A stretch of 10,500 bases of DNA from Treponema sp. GTDB taxonomy: Bacteria > Spirochaetota > Spirochaetia > Treponematales > Breznakiellaceae. Positions 1-5,710 of the stretch are shown here, piece by piece. How positions within the stretch are numbered: position 1 is the stretch's first letter; each line of letters begins with the position of its first letter. A model generated the notes under the pieces. That model made no database searches and had not been told where the DNA came from. It saw only the letters and a program-made list of their open reading frames with translations. The DNA is taken from assembly GCA_009786675.1 (NCBI GenBank), contig WQRP01000026.1, forward strand, positions 1-10,500, in the 5' to 3' direction. A program made the translations under genes and the position numbers.

Positions 1-309
1 TTTCATCTCGACGATCTTGCCCTGATGCAGAACGATGGAACCAAGCACCTGCGAATCGTAGGGCCGCTCGCCCAGGTTACGCCGCGCCGCCTCCCGCGCC
101 AGGGCGAAGGCCTCTGGCAGAAGCCGGTCCAGGCTCTCGCCGCCCCGGAAACGCGCCCTGAGCGACTCGGTCTGCCCCGGGAATTCCCCGGCGGGAAGAC
201 CCGCAGCCCAGGCCTCTTTCTCGTTTACAAGATGCAGTATAGGCAACATCGCCTTTAAGTCCCGCTCGTGCTGGGAGCCGAACAGGGCCTTGATTATTTT
301 GTCCACCAT
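1..309 (-). CDS. secA: Preprotein translocase ATPase SecA, N-terminal part (cut by window edge)
   Basis: SecA is the cytoplasmic motor that pushes unfolded preproteins through the SecYEG channel. Only the first 103 residues are present and the frame is open to base 1. The protein begins MVDKIIKALFGSQHERDLK, the usual SecA opening, then has GESLDRLLPEAFALAREAARR (residues about 57-77) and ends in the conserved LHQGKIVEMK, directly before the Walker A segment TGEGKT expected beyond the window. The start is ATG 309; a GTG one codon later (306) is also possible. No good Shine-Dalgarno sequence precedes it: a 14-bp palindrome occupies that place. The gene is divergent from the small plus-strand gene at 545. 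The N-terminus matches the family closely, so the identification is firm although the catalytic motifs are out of view. Confidence 0.93.
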   Translation of the reverse strand, partial: MVDKIIKALFGSQHERDLKAMLPILHLVNEKEAWAAGLPAGEFPGQTESLRARFRGGESLDRLLPEAFALAREAARRNLGERPYDSQVLGSIVLHQGKIVEMK

Positions 310-311
310 AG

Positions 312-325
312 GCTACCATGGTAGC
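312..325. repeat. Perfect 14-bp palindrome at the secA start
   Basis: The sequence GCTACCATGGTAGC is its own reverse complement and ends only 2 bases upstream of the secA ATG (309). It covers the position where the secA ribosome binding site should be. It could be a protein-binding operator or, in the secA mRNA, a small hairpin or dimerising stem. It also carries an out-of-frame ATG (319-317 on the minus strand). Its role is inferred from position only. Confidence 0.5.
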
Positions 326-395
326 GAAAAAAGAGCCGGTTTACAAGTACGCAAGCCTGGCGCCACAACTTTCCAACGTTTTTCCCCCATATTCC

Positions 396-425
396 TTGAT
401 TTCGCACAGCGGCTTGTACTAGAAT
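396..425 (+). promoter_or_regulatory. Putative sigma-70 promoter for the DUF6948-type gene
   Basis: A TTGATT box (396-401) and a TAGAAT box (420-425) are separated by 18 bases, in an AT-rich stretch of the 235-base gap between secA and the next gene. Transcription would begin near 432 and leave a leader of about 110 bases before the ATG at 545. The rest of the gap (326-544) holds no other gene I can support. The secA promoter must lie here on the other strand but I see no convincing boxes for it. Confidence 0.45.
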
Positions 426-544
426 TATCCTTACAGCACCAGAATACCATGGACCATCGTGGTTCACTGAAACAACGCGCGCGCCACATGCAAAATCTGA
501 GAACCAGGCAATGTTTTTTGGTGCAATTTTCAGGGAGGTTGCGT

Positions 545-835
545 ATGGAAGGCATGAAATACTGCATCGTCCGGACGTACTCGGCGGGTGTGTTCGCCGG
601 CTACATCGAATACCGCAAGGACCAGGAAGTCGTGCTCAGGGAAGCGCGGCGTATTTGGTACTGGGAGGGCGCCGCCACCCTTTCACAACTGGCCCAGAGC
701 GGCACGTCCCTGCCGGAAAAATGCAAATTCCCCGAGCCGGTGGACCGGATTACGGTTTTGGGAACGATTGAAATCCTGGACTGCACGGAAAAAGCCAGGG
801 AATCCATAGCCTCGGTCCCGATATGGAAGGCGTGA
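545..835 (+). CDS. DUF6948-type small protein of unknown function
   Basis: This gene encodes 96 residues beginning MEGMKYCIVRTYSAGVFAGY. The pattern of YCIVRTYSAGVFAGY, then EVVLREARRIWYWEGAATLSQLA, a Lys/Cys-Phe-Pro-x-Pro-Val segment and the ending VPIWKA is what I recognise as the DUF6948 family, common in gut bacteria and phages. Its function is unknown. It has no signal peptide or membrane segment, so it is probably cytosolic. ATG 545 is chosen because AGGGAGG (532-538) lies 6 bases upstream; a second ATG at 554 and an in-frame ATG at 449 without a ribosome site are less likely. The next gene on the same strand encodes a glycine-rich repeat protein, a pairing I remember for this family in gut elements. 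The gene lies opposite to all its large neighbours, which fits lateral arrival. Recognition is from memory, not from a search. Confidence 0.82.
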   Translation: MEGMKYCIVRTYSAGVFAGYIEYRKDQEVVLREARRIWYWEGAATLSQLAQSGTSLPEKCKFPEPVDRITVLGTIEILDCTEKARESIASVPIWKA

Positions 836-864
836 CGGATCCTGAAAACAAGCGACCAAGGGGG

Positions 865-893
865 TTGAATGGGCAGATAAGCGATGTTATATT
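865..893 (+). promoter_or_regulatory. Putative sigma-70 promoter of the glycine-rich repeat gene
   Basis: A TTGAAT box (865-870) and a TATATT box (888-893) are separated by exactly 17 bases. The predicted transcription start, near 899-901, coincides with the beginning of a 6-bp hairpin (899-914), so the mRNA would carry a stem-loop at its extreme 5' end. The next gene starts at 933. The repeat gene could therefore be transcribed apart from the upstream DUF6948-type gene. Confidence 0.5.
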
Positions 894-898
894 ATCCT

Positions 899-914
899 AA
901 GCGCGATTGCGCTT
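899..914 (+). other. Hairpin at the predicted 5' end of the repeat-gene mRNA
   Basis: AAGCGC, loop GATT, GCGCTT form a perfect 6-bp stem with a 4-base loop. No T-run follows, so it is not a standard terminator for the gene ending at 835. It lies just after the predicted -10 box and 18 bases before the GTG start, where a stem could stabilise the transcript or affect translation. Confidence 0.4.
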
Positions 915-932
915 GTTGGGATAGAATATTCA

Positions 933-1262
933 GTGACCAGTGTACGTGAAAAGATTATCGACGGTTCCGTTCCTAGGCAAGGCATTGATCCGGATTTTGG
1001 CAGAAACCTTGACGAGGGCTCCACCTCGGGGGCGGGCGCGGGTTCGGGTTTTGGCTACATAGACGGCTCAGGCTCGGGCACGGACTTTAACTCGGGGTAC
1101 GGCGACGGCTCGGGTTACGGCGATAATTTTGGCTACAACCACGGTTCAGGATCGGGTTCCCTTTCAGGTACCGGCCTGGGCTGCGGCCACGCGAACGGCA
1201 TTGGTACAGCCTTGGGTTCTGGTGGGAGCGGCGATTATGAATTTTGCGAAAGTCAGGCATAG
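933..1262 (+). CDS. Glycine/serine-rich repeat protein, first reading frame (109 residues)
   Basis: After a charged N-terminus of about 30 residues (MTSVREKIIDGSVPRQG, then DPDFGRN) the protein becomes a low-complexity chain in which glycine is nearly every second residue: GSGFGYIDGSGSG, SGYGDGSGYGDNFGYNHGSG and so on to about residue 100. It ends in DYEFCESQA. The repeats use mixed codons (ggc, ggt, tcg, tca), so the pattern is held at protein level and not by a recent DNA tandem array. GTG 933 is the only usual start after the in-frame stop at 843, with a weak ribosome site. The same style of repeat resumes in the +1 frame after 1290, so this may be the first half of a frameshifted gene. 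It has no cysteine-rich, catalytic or membrane motif. The function is unknown; similar Gly-Ser-Tyr repeat proteins accompany DUF6948-type genes in gut elements as far as I remember. Confidence 0.6.
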   Translation: MTSVREKIIDGSVPRQGIDPDFGRNLDEGSTSGAGAGSGFGYIDGSGSGTDFNSGYGDGSGYGDNFGYNHGSGSGSLSGTGLGCGHANGIGTALGSGGSGDYEFCESQA

Positions 1263-1524
1263 GCGTGCACTAGATTCCAGACACGAACACGGTTCTGGTT
1301 TTTGCCCCGGCTACGGGGACGGCGACGGGTGCGGTTTCGGGCGCGGTTCCAATTTCGCGTCCTGTTCGGGCTTCAAGACCGCCTCCGGCTACGACTGCGG
1401 TTTCAGTAAAACCCAGGATTCGGGCGGGGGCCAGTTCTTCGGCACAAAAATTTCCGGCAATTCAGGTTTCGGCTCAGGGAACGGCCACGGAGGCGGCTCC
1501 GTTTTCGGCTCCGGCTGGGACTAA
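1237..1524 (+). CDS. Glycine-rich repeat protein, second reading frame (95 residues or C-terminal half)
   Basis: The frame shifted by +1 from the preceding gene gives MNFAKVRHRRALDSRHEHGSG and then glycine-alternating sequence (FCPGYGDGDGCGFGRGSN, later SGFGSGNGHGGGSVFGSGWD) to the TAA at 1522-1524. Two readings fit. Either a one-base insertion or two-base deletion between about 1234 and 1290 has split a single repeat gene of about 195 residues, or this is a second, overlapping gene: ATG 1237 has GGGAG (1224-1228) 8 bases upstream, inside the first frame. The basic segment KVRHRRALDSRHEH has no glycine pattern, which suits a junction region read out of frame or a real N-terminus. This part has more Phe, Cys and Lys than the first half. 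Its stop overlaps the stop of the convergent hydrolase gene. Confidence 0.5.
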   Translation: MNFAKVRHRRALDSRHEHGSGFCPGYGDGDGCGFGRGSNFASCSGFKTASGYDCGFSKTQDSGGGQFFGTKISGNSGFGSGNGHGGGSVFGSGWD

Positions 1525-2369
1525 TCCCCCGCCAGAAGGCGTTCCGCGTTGCCGCCCATGATCCGCTCGTGCTCGGCCAGGGGAACGGATTCCATGGACG
1601 GCTGGTAGCGGGAAGGGTGCAAAAGCGGGAAGTCGCTGCCGAAAACGATCTTCCCCCCCAGGCCAAGAGCCAAGGCCGCGCCGTAGACGCTTTTGTCGTA
1701 AAGGAAGGGCGCCGCCGCCGTGTCGTAGTAAACGTCGCGGCATTTTTTCCGCATTTCGGGCATCGCCTCGTAAAACAGGAGCCCGCCGCCCAGGTGGGAA
1801 AGGATCACCCTAATCCCCTGGCTGTTGTCAATGAAGCGCTCGATCCTCCTTAGGCCGGTGCCCGTCTTTCCGGGGTACGAGTGGCCGACAGGCTCGTTTA
1901 CGTGGAGTATGACCGGCAGGTTCCTTTCCCTGCAGGCGCCGACAAGCGCGCGGGTTTCGCCCTCGTCGTCGACGGCGAAATCCTGGCCGGCCGGGCAGAT
2001 CTCGCCCACGCCCGTAAGCCCCGCGTCGTGGCAGCGGGCTATTTCCCGCTCCGCCCCTTTCGCGCCCGGCGACACCGACATAAAGCCGACAAGCTTTTCC
2101 GGATACCGCCGAGTCATCTCGATGACGTAGTCGTTCACAAGGCGGCACAGCCCCTGGTCCCTAAAGCCGAAGCCAAAGACGACCCCCATGTCAAAGCCCG
2201 AGGCGTCAAGCATGGAAACGATTTCCCCGGCGCAGGCGAATTTGTTCAGCGGGCTTTTGGACAGCAGGGAAAAATGGGGCTCGAAGAATGGTTCCCTCTC
2301 GGCGAATTTCCGCCAGTCGGCCTTTATCTCGGGCGGCGTCACATGGATATGAAAGTCAATCTTTTTCAA
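1521..2369 (-). CDS. Amidohydrolase (COG2159 / amidohydrolase-2 family) linked to the ECF operon
   Basis: This is a cytosolic metal-dependent TIM-barrel hydrolase or decarboxylase of 282 residues, of normal length for the family. The metal-binding HxH is H7 and H9 (IDFHIHVTPPE); E123 follows in VGEICPAG, H156 in VILHVNEP, H192 in VILSHLGGG and the late catalytic D246 in IVFGSDFPLL. All expected ligands are present, so it should be active. The start is taken as TTG 2369, because the family begins immediately before DFHxH and a G-rich ribosome site (GGAGGGGGG) precedes it; an upstream start at 2402 would add 11 arginine-rich residues. It overlaps the end of the ECF S-component gene by 14 bases, which indicates coupled translation. 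It may process the imported compound, but the substrate cannot be read from the sequence. No terminator fits after its stop, which overlaps the convergent gene. Confidence 0.85.
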   Translation of the reverse strand: MKKIDFHIHVTPPEIKADWRKFAEREPFFEPHFSLLSKSPLNKFACAGEIVSMLDASGFDMGVVFGFGFRDQGLCRLVNDYVIEMTRRYPEKLVGFMSVSPGAKGAEREIARCHDAGLTGVGEICPAGQDFAVDDEGETRALVGACRERNLPVILHVNEPVGHSYPGKTGTGLRRIERFIDNSQGIRVILSHLGGGLLFYEAMPEMRKKCRDVYYDTAAAPFLYDKSVYGAALALGLGGKIVFGSDFPLLHPSRYQPSMESVPLAEHERIMGGNAERLLAGD

Positions 2370-3159
2370 GGATCGTCCCCCCCTCCCCCGAGGGGGCCTC
2401 ATCGTCCTTCTGCGGTCCGATAAAGATGCCTATTTTCGGCAGGCTTGCAAGCAGGGGGAGGCCCACGAGGGCGGTTCCGACGGAAAACACCAGCCTTTCG
2501 ATGGGGGCGGTAAAGGTCAGAACCATCCACATCTCCCTGGGAAAATCGAAAAGCACAAGGCCGAAAAAGTTGCCCACGCTCGCGCCGCCGGCCATGCCCC
2601 CAAAGGCGCACAGCATCAGGGCGGGGAATTTAAGCGCCCGGTTCTTGCCGGCCAGTATGTTGCAGGCAAACGCGCTTCCAACCAACAGGGCGGCAAAACC
2701 CGCGCCGTAAAACACCAGCGGGAACCTGGCAAGGCCGCGGCCCGTCTCGTGGCTGAACCACAGGACGGTGCCCAAAAGAAAAACGATTATCCCGCCATTG
2801 ATCACGAAGCTGCCGTTCCCGCTGATTCTGACCGGCGGCCAGCGCCCCCAGGCAATGCACCCGGCGGTAAAGGCCGTGACCGTTCCGATTATGAAGGTGC
2901 CCGGACCCATCCACGCGGTATGCGGGGCGAGCAGGCTGCCGACAAAGCCCCCGGCGGCGGCGCACAGGGCCCCGGCCAGGGGGCCGAAAAATATGCCCGC
3001 AAGTGGGGCAAGCGCGGTGGCGAACGAGAAGCTTCTTCCCGTGCCAAGCATCGGTATCGTGGGGATTACCTGCGCCCCGGCGGTCACGGCGGCCCACACC
3101 GCGACAAGCGCGACGTGCGTCTTGGCCGGCCGGGGGAAAACCTCTGCGCGTTTTTTCAT
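2356..3159 (-). CDS. ECF transporter substrate-binding membrane subunit (S component)
   Basis: This 267-residue integral membrane protein should capture a vitamin-like substrate outside and toggle in the membrane when driven by the ECF module. About six to seven hydrophobic segments are visible (roughly residues 15-30, 47-75, 85-104, 117-137, 146-168, 177-203, 218-242). Conserved features of S components of this type are GTGRSFSFATALAPLAGIFFGP (residues 39-60), the Gly/Ala-rich loop ending in GSLLAP, and the late AFGGMAGGASVGN ... ERLVFSVGTALVGLPLL. The C-terminus after about 250 is polar. The start is ATG 3159, with GGGAG 8 bases upstream; a GTG at 3225 would add 22 residues without a ribosome site. 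It follows the A2 gene after 90 bases and overlaps the hydrolase gene. The substrate family is not recognisable to me. Confidence 0.83.
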   Translation of the reverse strand: MKKRAEVFPRPAKTHVALVAVWAAVTAGAQVIPTIPMLGTGRSFSFATALAPLAGIFFGPLAGALCAAAGGFVGSLLAPHTAWMGPGTFIIGTVTAFTAGCIAWGRWPPVRISGNGSFVINGGIIVFLLGTVLWFSHETGRGLARFPLVFYGAGFAALLVGSAFACNILAGKNRALKFPALMLCAFGGMAGGASVGNFFGLVLFDFPREMWMVLTFTAPIERLVFSVGTALVGLPLLASLPKIGIFIGPQKDDEAPSGEGGTILEKD

Positions 3160-3249
3160 GTTACAGCTCCCATGTTTTTTGATTTGTCCGGCGACCCCGG
3201 CTACTGCATAGTACCGATTACGCACCGCAAGGTATAGGGCACCGGCAGT
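3160..3249 (-). other. 90-base gap between ecfA2 and the S-component gene
   Basis: This is the only sizeable gap in an otherwise tightly packed ECF operon. On the minus strand it contains a small hairpin around 3196-3216 (CGG TACT atgc AGTA G CCG) and then the ribosome site of the S-component gene. I looked for thiamin, cobalamin and preQ1 riboswitch cores and did not recognise any. No convincing promoter is present, so the S gene is probably transcribed with the upstream genes. Confidence 0.3.
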
Positions 3250-4095
3250 TTAGCCCAAATCCCTGAGGGCCAGGGCAAGCTCCATGGGGGACGACGCCGT
3301 TTTCCGGATCGGGATACGCCCCCGCAGTTCCCGCGAAAGCCTTGCCACGGGAGGAAGAAGGACTCCCGCCTCGGCAAGCTCCTGGGCGCGTTCGAAAACC
3401 GACGGGGGATCCCCGTCCAGGCGCACGCGGCCGGATCCCATCACGACGAGCCGTCCCGCGTGCCCGGCGGCGACGCGGATGTCGTGGGTGACCAGGATCA
3501 GCGTGTGGCCTTTCCGGTGCAGGCCGTCCAGCGTTTCCATTATAACCCTGGATCCGCCGCGGTCCTGCCCGGCCAGGGGCTCGTCCAGGATTAGTATTTT
3601 CGCGCCCATCGCGAGAACCGCCGCGAAGACGGTCCTTACCCTGTCGGCCTTGCACAGGGCCGGGGGAAAGTCGTCGCGCCTGTCCTGCAGCCCGAGCGTT
3701 TCCAGGGCCTCCTCGACCTTGCGCCTGACCTCCGGGCAGTCCCGTTTTTTGCGGGGACGCCTTAGGGCAAAGGCGACCTCGTCGTACACGGTCTGCTCGA
3801 AAAGCTGGTTGTCGCTGTCCTGCATCACATAGCCGACCTGACCGGCGATTTCGGCGACGCCCATCCCCTCCGTGTCCCGCCCCCGGACTAAAACCCGCCC
3901 CCGCGAAGGCCGCAGAAGGCCGGCTATGTTCTTAAGCAGGGTCGTTTTGCCGGATCCGTTCCGCCCAAGGATCGCCGTGAACTCGTTCTCCCCGAAGGCG
4001 AGGTTTACGTCGTCCAGGACGGGCCGCCGGGGATCCGCCTCGAAGCTGTAGCCAAGCCCCTCGATCCGCACCGCGTCGGCCTTACTTTCGCCCAT
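3250..4095 (-). CDS. ECF transporter ATPase A2 with degenerate ABC signature
   Basis: This 281-residue ABC ATPase is the second motor subunit of the ECF importer, on the cytoplasmic face. Visible motifs are Walker A GRNGSGKT (44-51), Q-loop Q92 in YVMQDSDNQLF, Walker B ILILDE (167-172, E172 present), a D-loop GQD and the H-loop histidine H204 in LVTHD. The signature expected as LSGGQxxR is LCKADR (147-152), so both the serine that contacts the gamma-phosphate and the second glycine are missing. Related ATPases with a LSxGDR-type signature exist, but the S-to-C and G-to-A changes go further. A C-terminal domain of about 60 residues follows. The start is ATG 4095, with GGAG 7 bases upstream, overlapping the end of A1 by 14 bases. 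It should pair with A1 through the composite sites. Confidence 0.9.
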   Translation of the reverse strand: MGESKADAVRIEGLGYSFEADPRRPVLDDVNLAFGENEFTAILGRNGSGKTTLLKNIAGLLRPSRGRVLVRGRDTEGMGVAEIAGQVGYVMQDSDNQLFEQTVYDEVAFALRRPRKKRDCPEVRRKVEEALETLGLQDRRDDFPPALCKADRVRTVFAAVLAMGAKILILDEPLAGQDRGGSRVIMETLDGLHRKGHTLILVTHDIRVAAGHAGRLVVMGSGRVRLDGDPPSVFERAQELAEAGVLLPPVARLSRELRGRIPIRKTASSPMELALALRDLG

Positions 4096-4930
4096 CGTAC
4101 CACTCCAGGACCGATTCCACGGCCCCGTCCACGGTGACCGGAAACCTGGGAAGCGGCTCCCCCAGCCCGGCCATGCGAAAGGCGAACTGGGAAACCTCGG
4201 GCGGGTCGACGCCGGCGGCATCCAGAAGCCGCCCGTCGGAGAACACCCGCCCGGGCGCGTCGAAGGCAAGGAGCCTCCCGTTTTTCAGCAAGCACACCCT
4301 GTCGGCGAAGTCCGCGGCCTCCTGGGGCGAGCCGGTCGCCATCACCACGGTGAGCCTTTTGTCGGCGCGCAAATCGCGGATAAACGAAAGAACCTCCCGC
4401 GTGCAGACCGGGTCAAGCCTGGAGCAGGGCTCGTCCAGGACCAGAACCCTGTTCGCCTGGGCGAGCGCCGCCGCTATGGCCAGCCGCTGCTTCTGCCCGC
4501 CGGAAAGCGTCGCCGGCGGCCGGTCGGCGTATTCCGAGAGCCCGGCGGCATCCAGGGCCCAACGGGTTTTCTCGACGATTTCCCCCGGGGGCAGGACCAT
4601 GTTCTCTAGTGCGAAGGCAACCTCGTCGAAGACCCTGGCCGTGAAAAACTGGGTCTCCGGATCGTCGAAGGCCATCCCCACCTTTTCGGAAAGCCGGGCG
4701 ACCGAGGAGAGCCTAGTGTCGGTTCCGTCAACCATTACCGTGCCAAGCAACGCGCCGGGCATGGAATGGGGGACAAGCCCGTTCAGCAGCCGGCAGAAAG
4801 TGGTCTTTCCCGCGCCGTTTTCCCCCATGACCGCCACGAACTCGCCCTCCCCTATCCGGACGCTCAGATCCGTCAGGGCCGGCCCGGACGCACGGGCGTA
4901 GCTCCAGGAAACGTTTTCCAGGCTTACCAC
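4082..4930 (-). CDS. ECF transporter ATPase A1 with altered Q-loop and H-loop
   Basis: This 282-residue ABC ATPase has Walker A GENGAGKT (36-43), a perfect signature LSGGQKQR (142-149) and Walker B VLVLDE (162-167) followed by CSRLDP. Two catalytic positions are unusual. The Q-loop reads MAFDDPETQFF, with Asp89 where Gln is expected, and the segment after Walker B reads VVMATGSPQEA, with Gly200 in place of the H-loop histidine (normally THD or THE). I checked both codons on the minus strand (GAC and GGC). The nucleotide site formed by its own Walker motifs is therefore likely to hydrolyse ATP poorly. The start is GTG 4930, 4 bases after the ecfT stop, with a GGGGGG tract upstream. Its LSGGQ should serve the ATP site of the A2 subunit. 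Confidence 0.9.
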   Translation of the reverse strand: MVSLENVSWSYARASGPALTDLSVRIGEGEFVAVMGENGAGKTTFCRLLNGLVPHSMPGALLGTVMVDGTDTRLSSVARLSEKVGMAFDDPETQFFTARVFDEVAFALENMVLPPGEIVEKTRWALDAAGLSEYADRPPATLSGGQKQRLAIAAALAQANRVLVLDEPCSRLDPVCTREVLSFIRDLRADKRLTVVMATGSPQEAADFADRVCLLKNGRLLAFDAPGRVFSDGRLLDAAGVDPPEVSQFAFRMAGLGEPLPRFPVTVDGAVESVLEWYDGRK

Positions 4931-4934
4931 GCGC

Positions 4935-5708
4935 CTAACCCCCCAGCACGCGGTTCGCCAGAAGGACGGCGACGAAATAGGCCGCCCCGACCGCGAAGGC
5001 CGCGTAGTCGGCGAGGGACATCCTGCCCGAAAGAAGCCAGGTCCTGGTTTTGTGGGCGCCGAAGGCCCTGGAGTCCATAACCAGGGCGACAGCGACGGAA
5101 CGCCGCATCACCTTAATCATAAGCGGGAGGGCGATGGCCCCGTATTCCGCAAGGCGCGAGAAAAAACCCGTGGGGGCCACCCCCCGAAGCCTGCGGGCGT
5201 CCATGATCAGCCTGGCCTCGTCCTCGAACGACCGCACTAGGTTCAGCGTGGAGCTTATGACGTGGGCGACCCTGTAATTCGCCCCGAGCCTTGTAATGCC
5301 GAAGGCGAGCATACGGGGCTCGGTCGTCGCGATCAGTAGGGGCATAAGGACGGCCAGGGCGACGACGCGGCAGGCGACCGTAAGCCCGGCGAGAAGGCCC
5401 TCCGGCCCGAGCGTTCCCAAGCCGCCCACGAGGGGCACCCGATCCGGGATCAGGGGCGGGGCGTCCGGGACGGACCTGAACAGAACCTGCAGGGCGACGA
5501 CCGTAACGATCAAAAAGGCGAGGAGCCCGGCGTGGGGGAATATCGTTTTGAACGGAACTCGCGCGAGAAGGGCCAGGCAGACAAAGAAGAGCGCCTGCCC
5601 CGCGGCGACGGCCGGGGAATCGACCAGGAAAACCGGCACCGTAAACGCCAAGGTAAGGACCAGTTTCGTCCTTGGATCGAGCCGGTGGACAGGGGAAAGC
5701 CGGGACAG
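4935..5708 (-). CDS. ECF transporter transmembrane coupling subunit (EcfT), probable CTG start
   Basis: EcfT is the membrane scaffold that links the two ATPases to the S component. From CTG 5708 the protein has 257 residues and starts SRLSPVHRLDPRTKLVLTLA, the usual EcfT N-terminus. About five hydrophobic segments follow. The two cytoplasmic coupling motifs are seen as ARRLRG (about 171-176) and DSRAFG (about 212-217). No ATG, GTG or TTG exists upstream in frame; the first such codon is TTG 5651, which would delete 19 residues including HRLDPRTK. CTG 5708 lies 2 bases after the stop of the SPOR gene with an AGGGA-like site about 9 bases before it, so coupled translation from CTG is likely. 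The gene sits 4 bases before ecfA1. Confidence 0.85.
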   Translation of the reverse strand: MSRLSPVHRLDPRTKLVLTLAFTVPVFLVDSPAVAAGQALFFVCLALLARVPFKTIFPHAGLLAFLIVTVVALQVLFRSVPDAPPLIPDRVPLVGGLGTLGPEGLLAGLTVACRVVALAVLMPLLIATTEPRMLAFGITRLGANYRVAHVISSTLNLVRSFEDEARLIMDARRLRGVAPTGFFSRLAEYGAIALPLMIKVMRRSVAVALVMDSRAFGAHKTRTWLLSGRMSLADYAAFAVGAAYFVAVLLANRVLGG

Positions 5709-5710
5709 TT

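Noticed and set aside
77..319. Open minus-strand frame of 80 codons beginning MVAYGG inside the secA region
   Set aside because: The secA frame on the same strand matches the SecA N-terminus in detail and runs to the window edge; this frame is its shadow.
351..364. 14-bp sequence GCAAGCCTGGCGCC that also occurs at 9478-9491
   Set aside because: Two copies only, one within a hairpin and one not, with no similarity beyond them; most likely chance in GC-rich DNA.
884..949. Short plus-strand ORF of 21 codons (MLYYPKRD) before the repeat gene
   Set aside because: It starts inside the predicted -10 box of the repeat-gene promoter, so that promoter would not transcribe its start, and it has no clear ribosome site.
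2749..3237. Plus-strand open frame of 162 codons opposite the S-component gene
   Set aside because: It is an Arg/Gly-rich shadow of a membrane protein gene with clear hydrophobic segments on the other strand.
3160..3249. Riboswitch before the S-component gene
   Set aside because: I found no recognisable thiamin, cobalamin or preQ1 core, and the gap is short and inside an operon; only a small hairpin is present.
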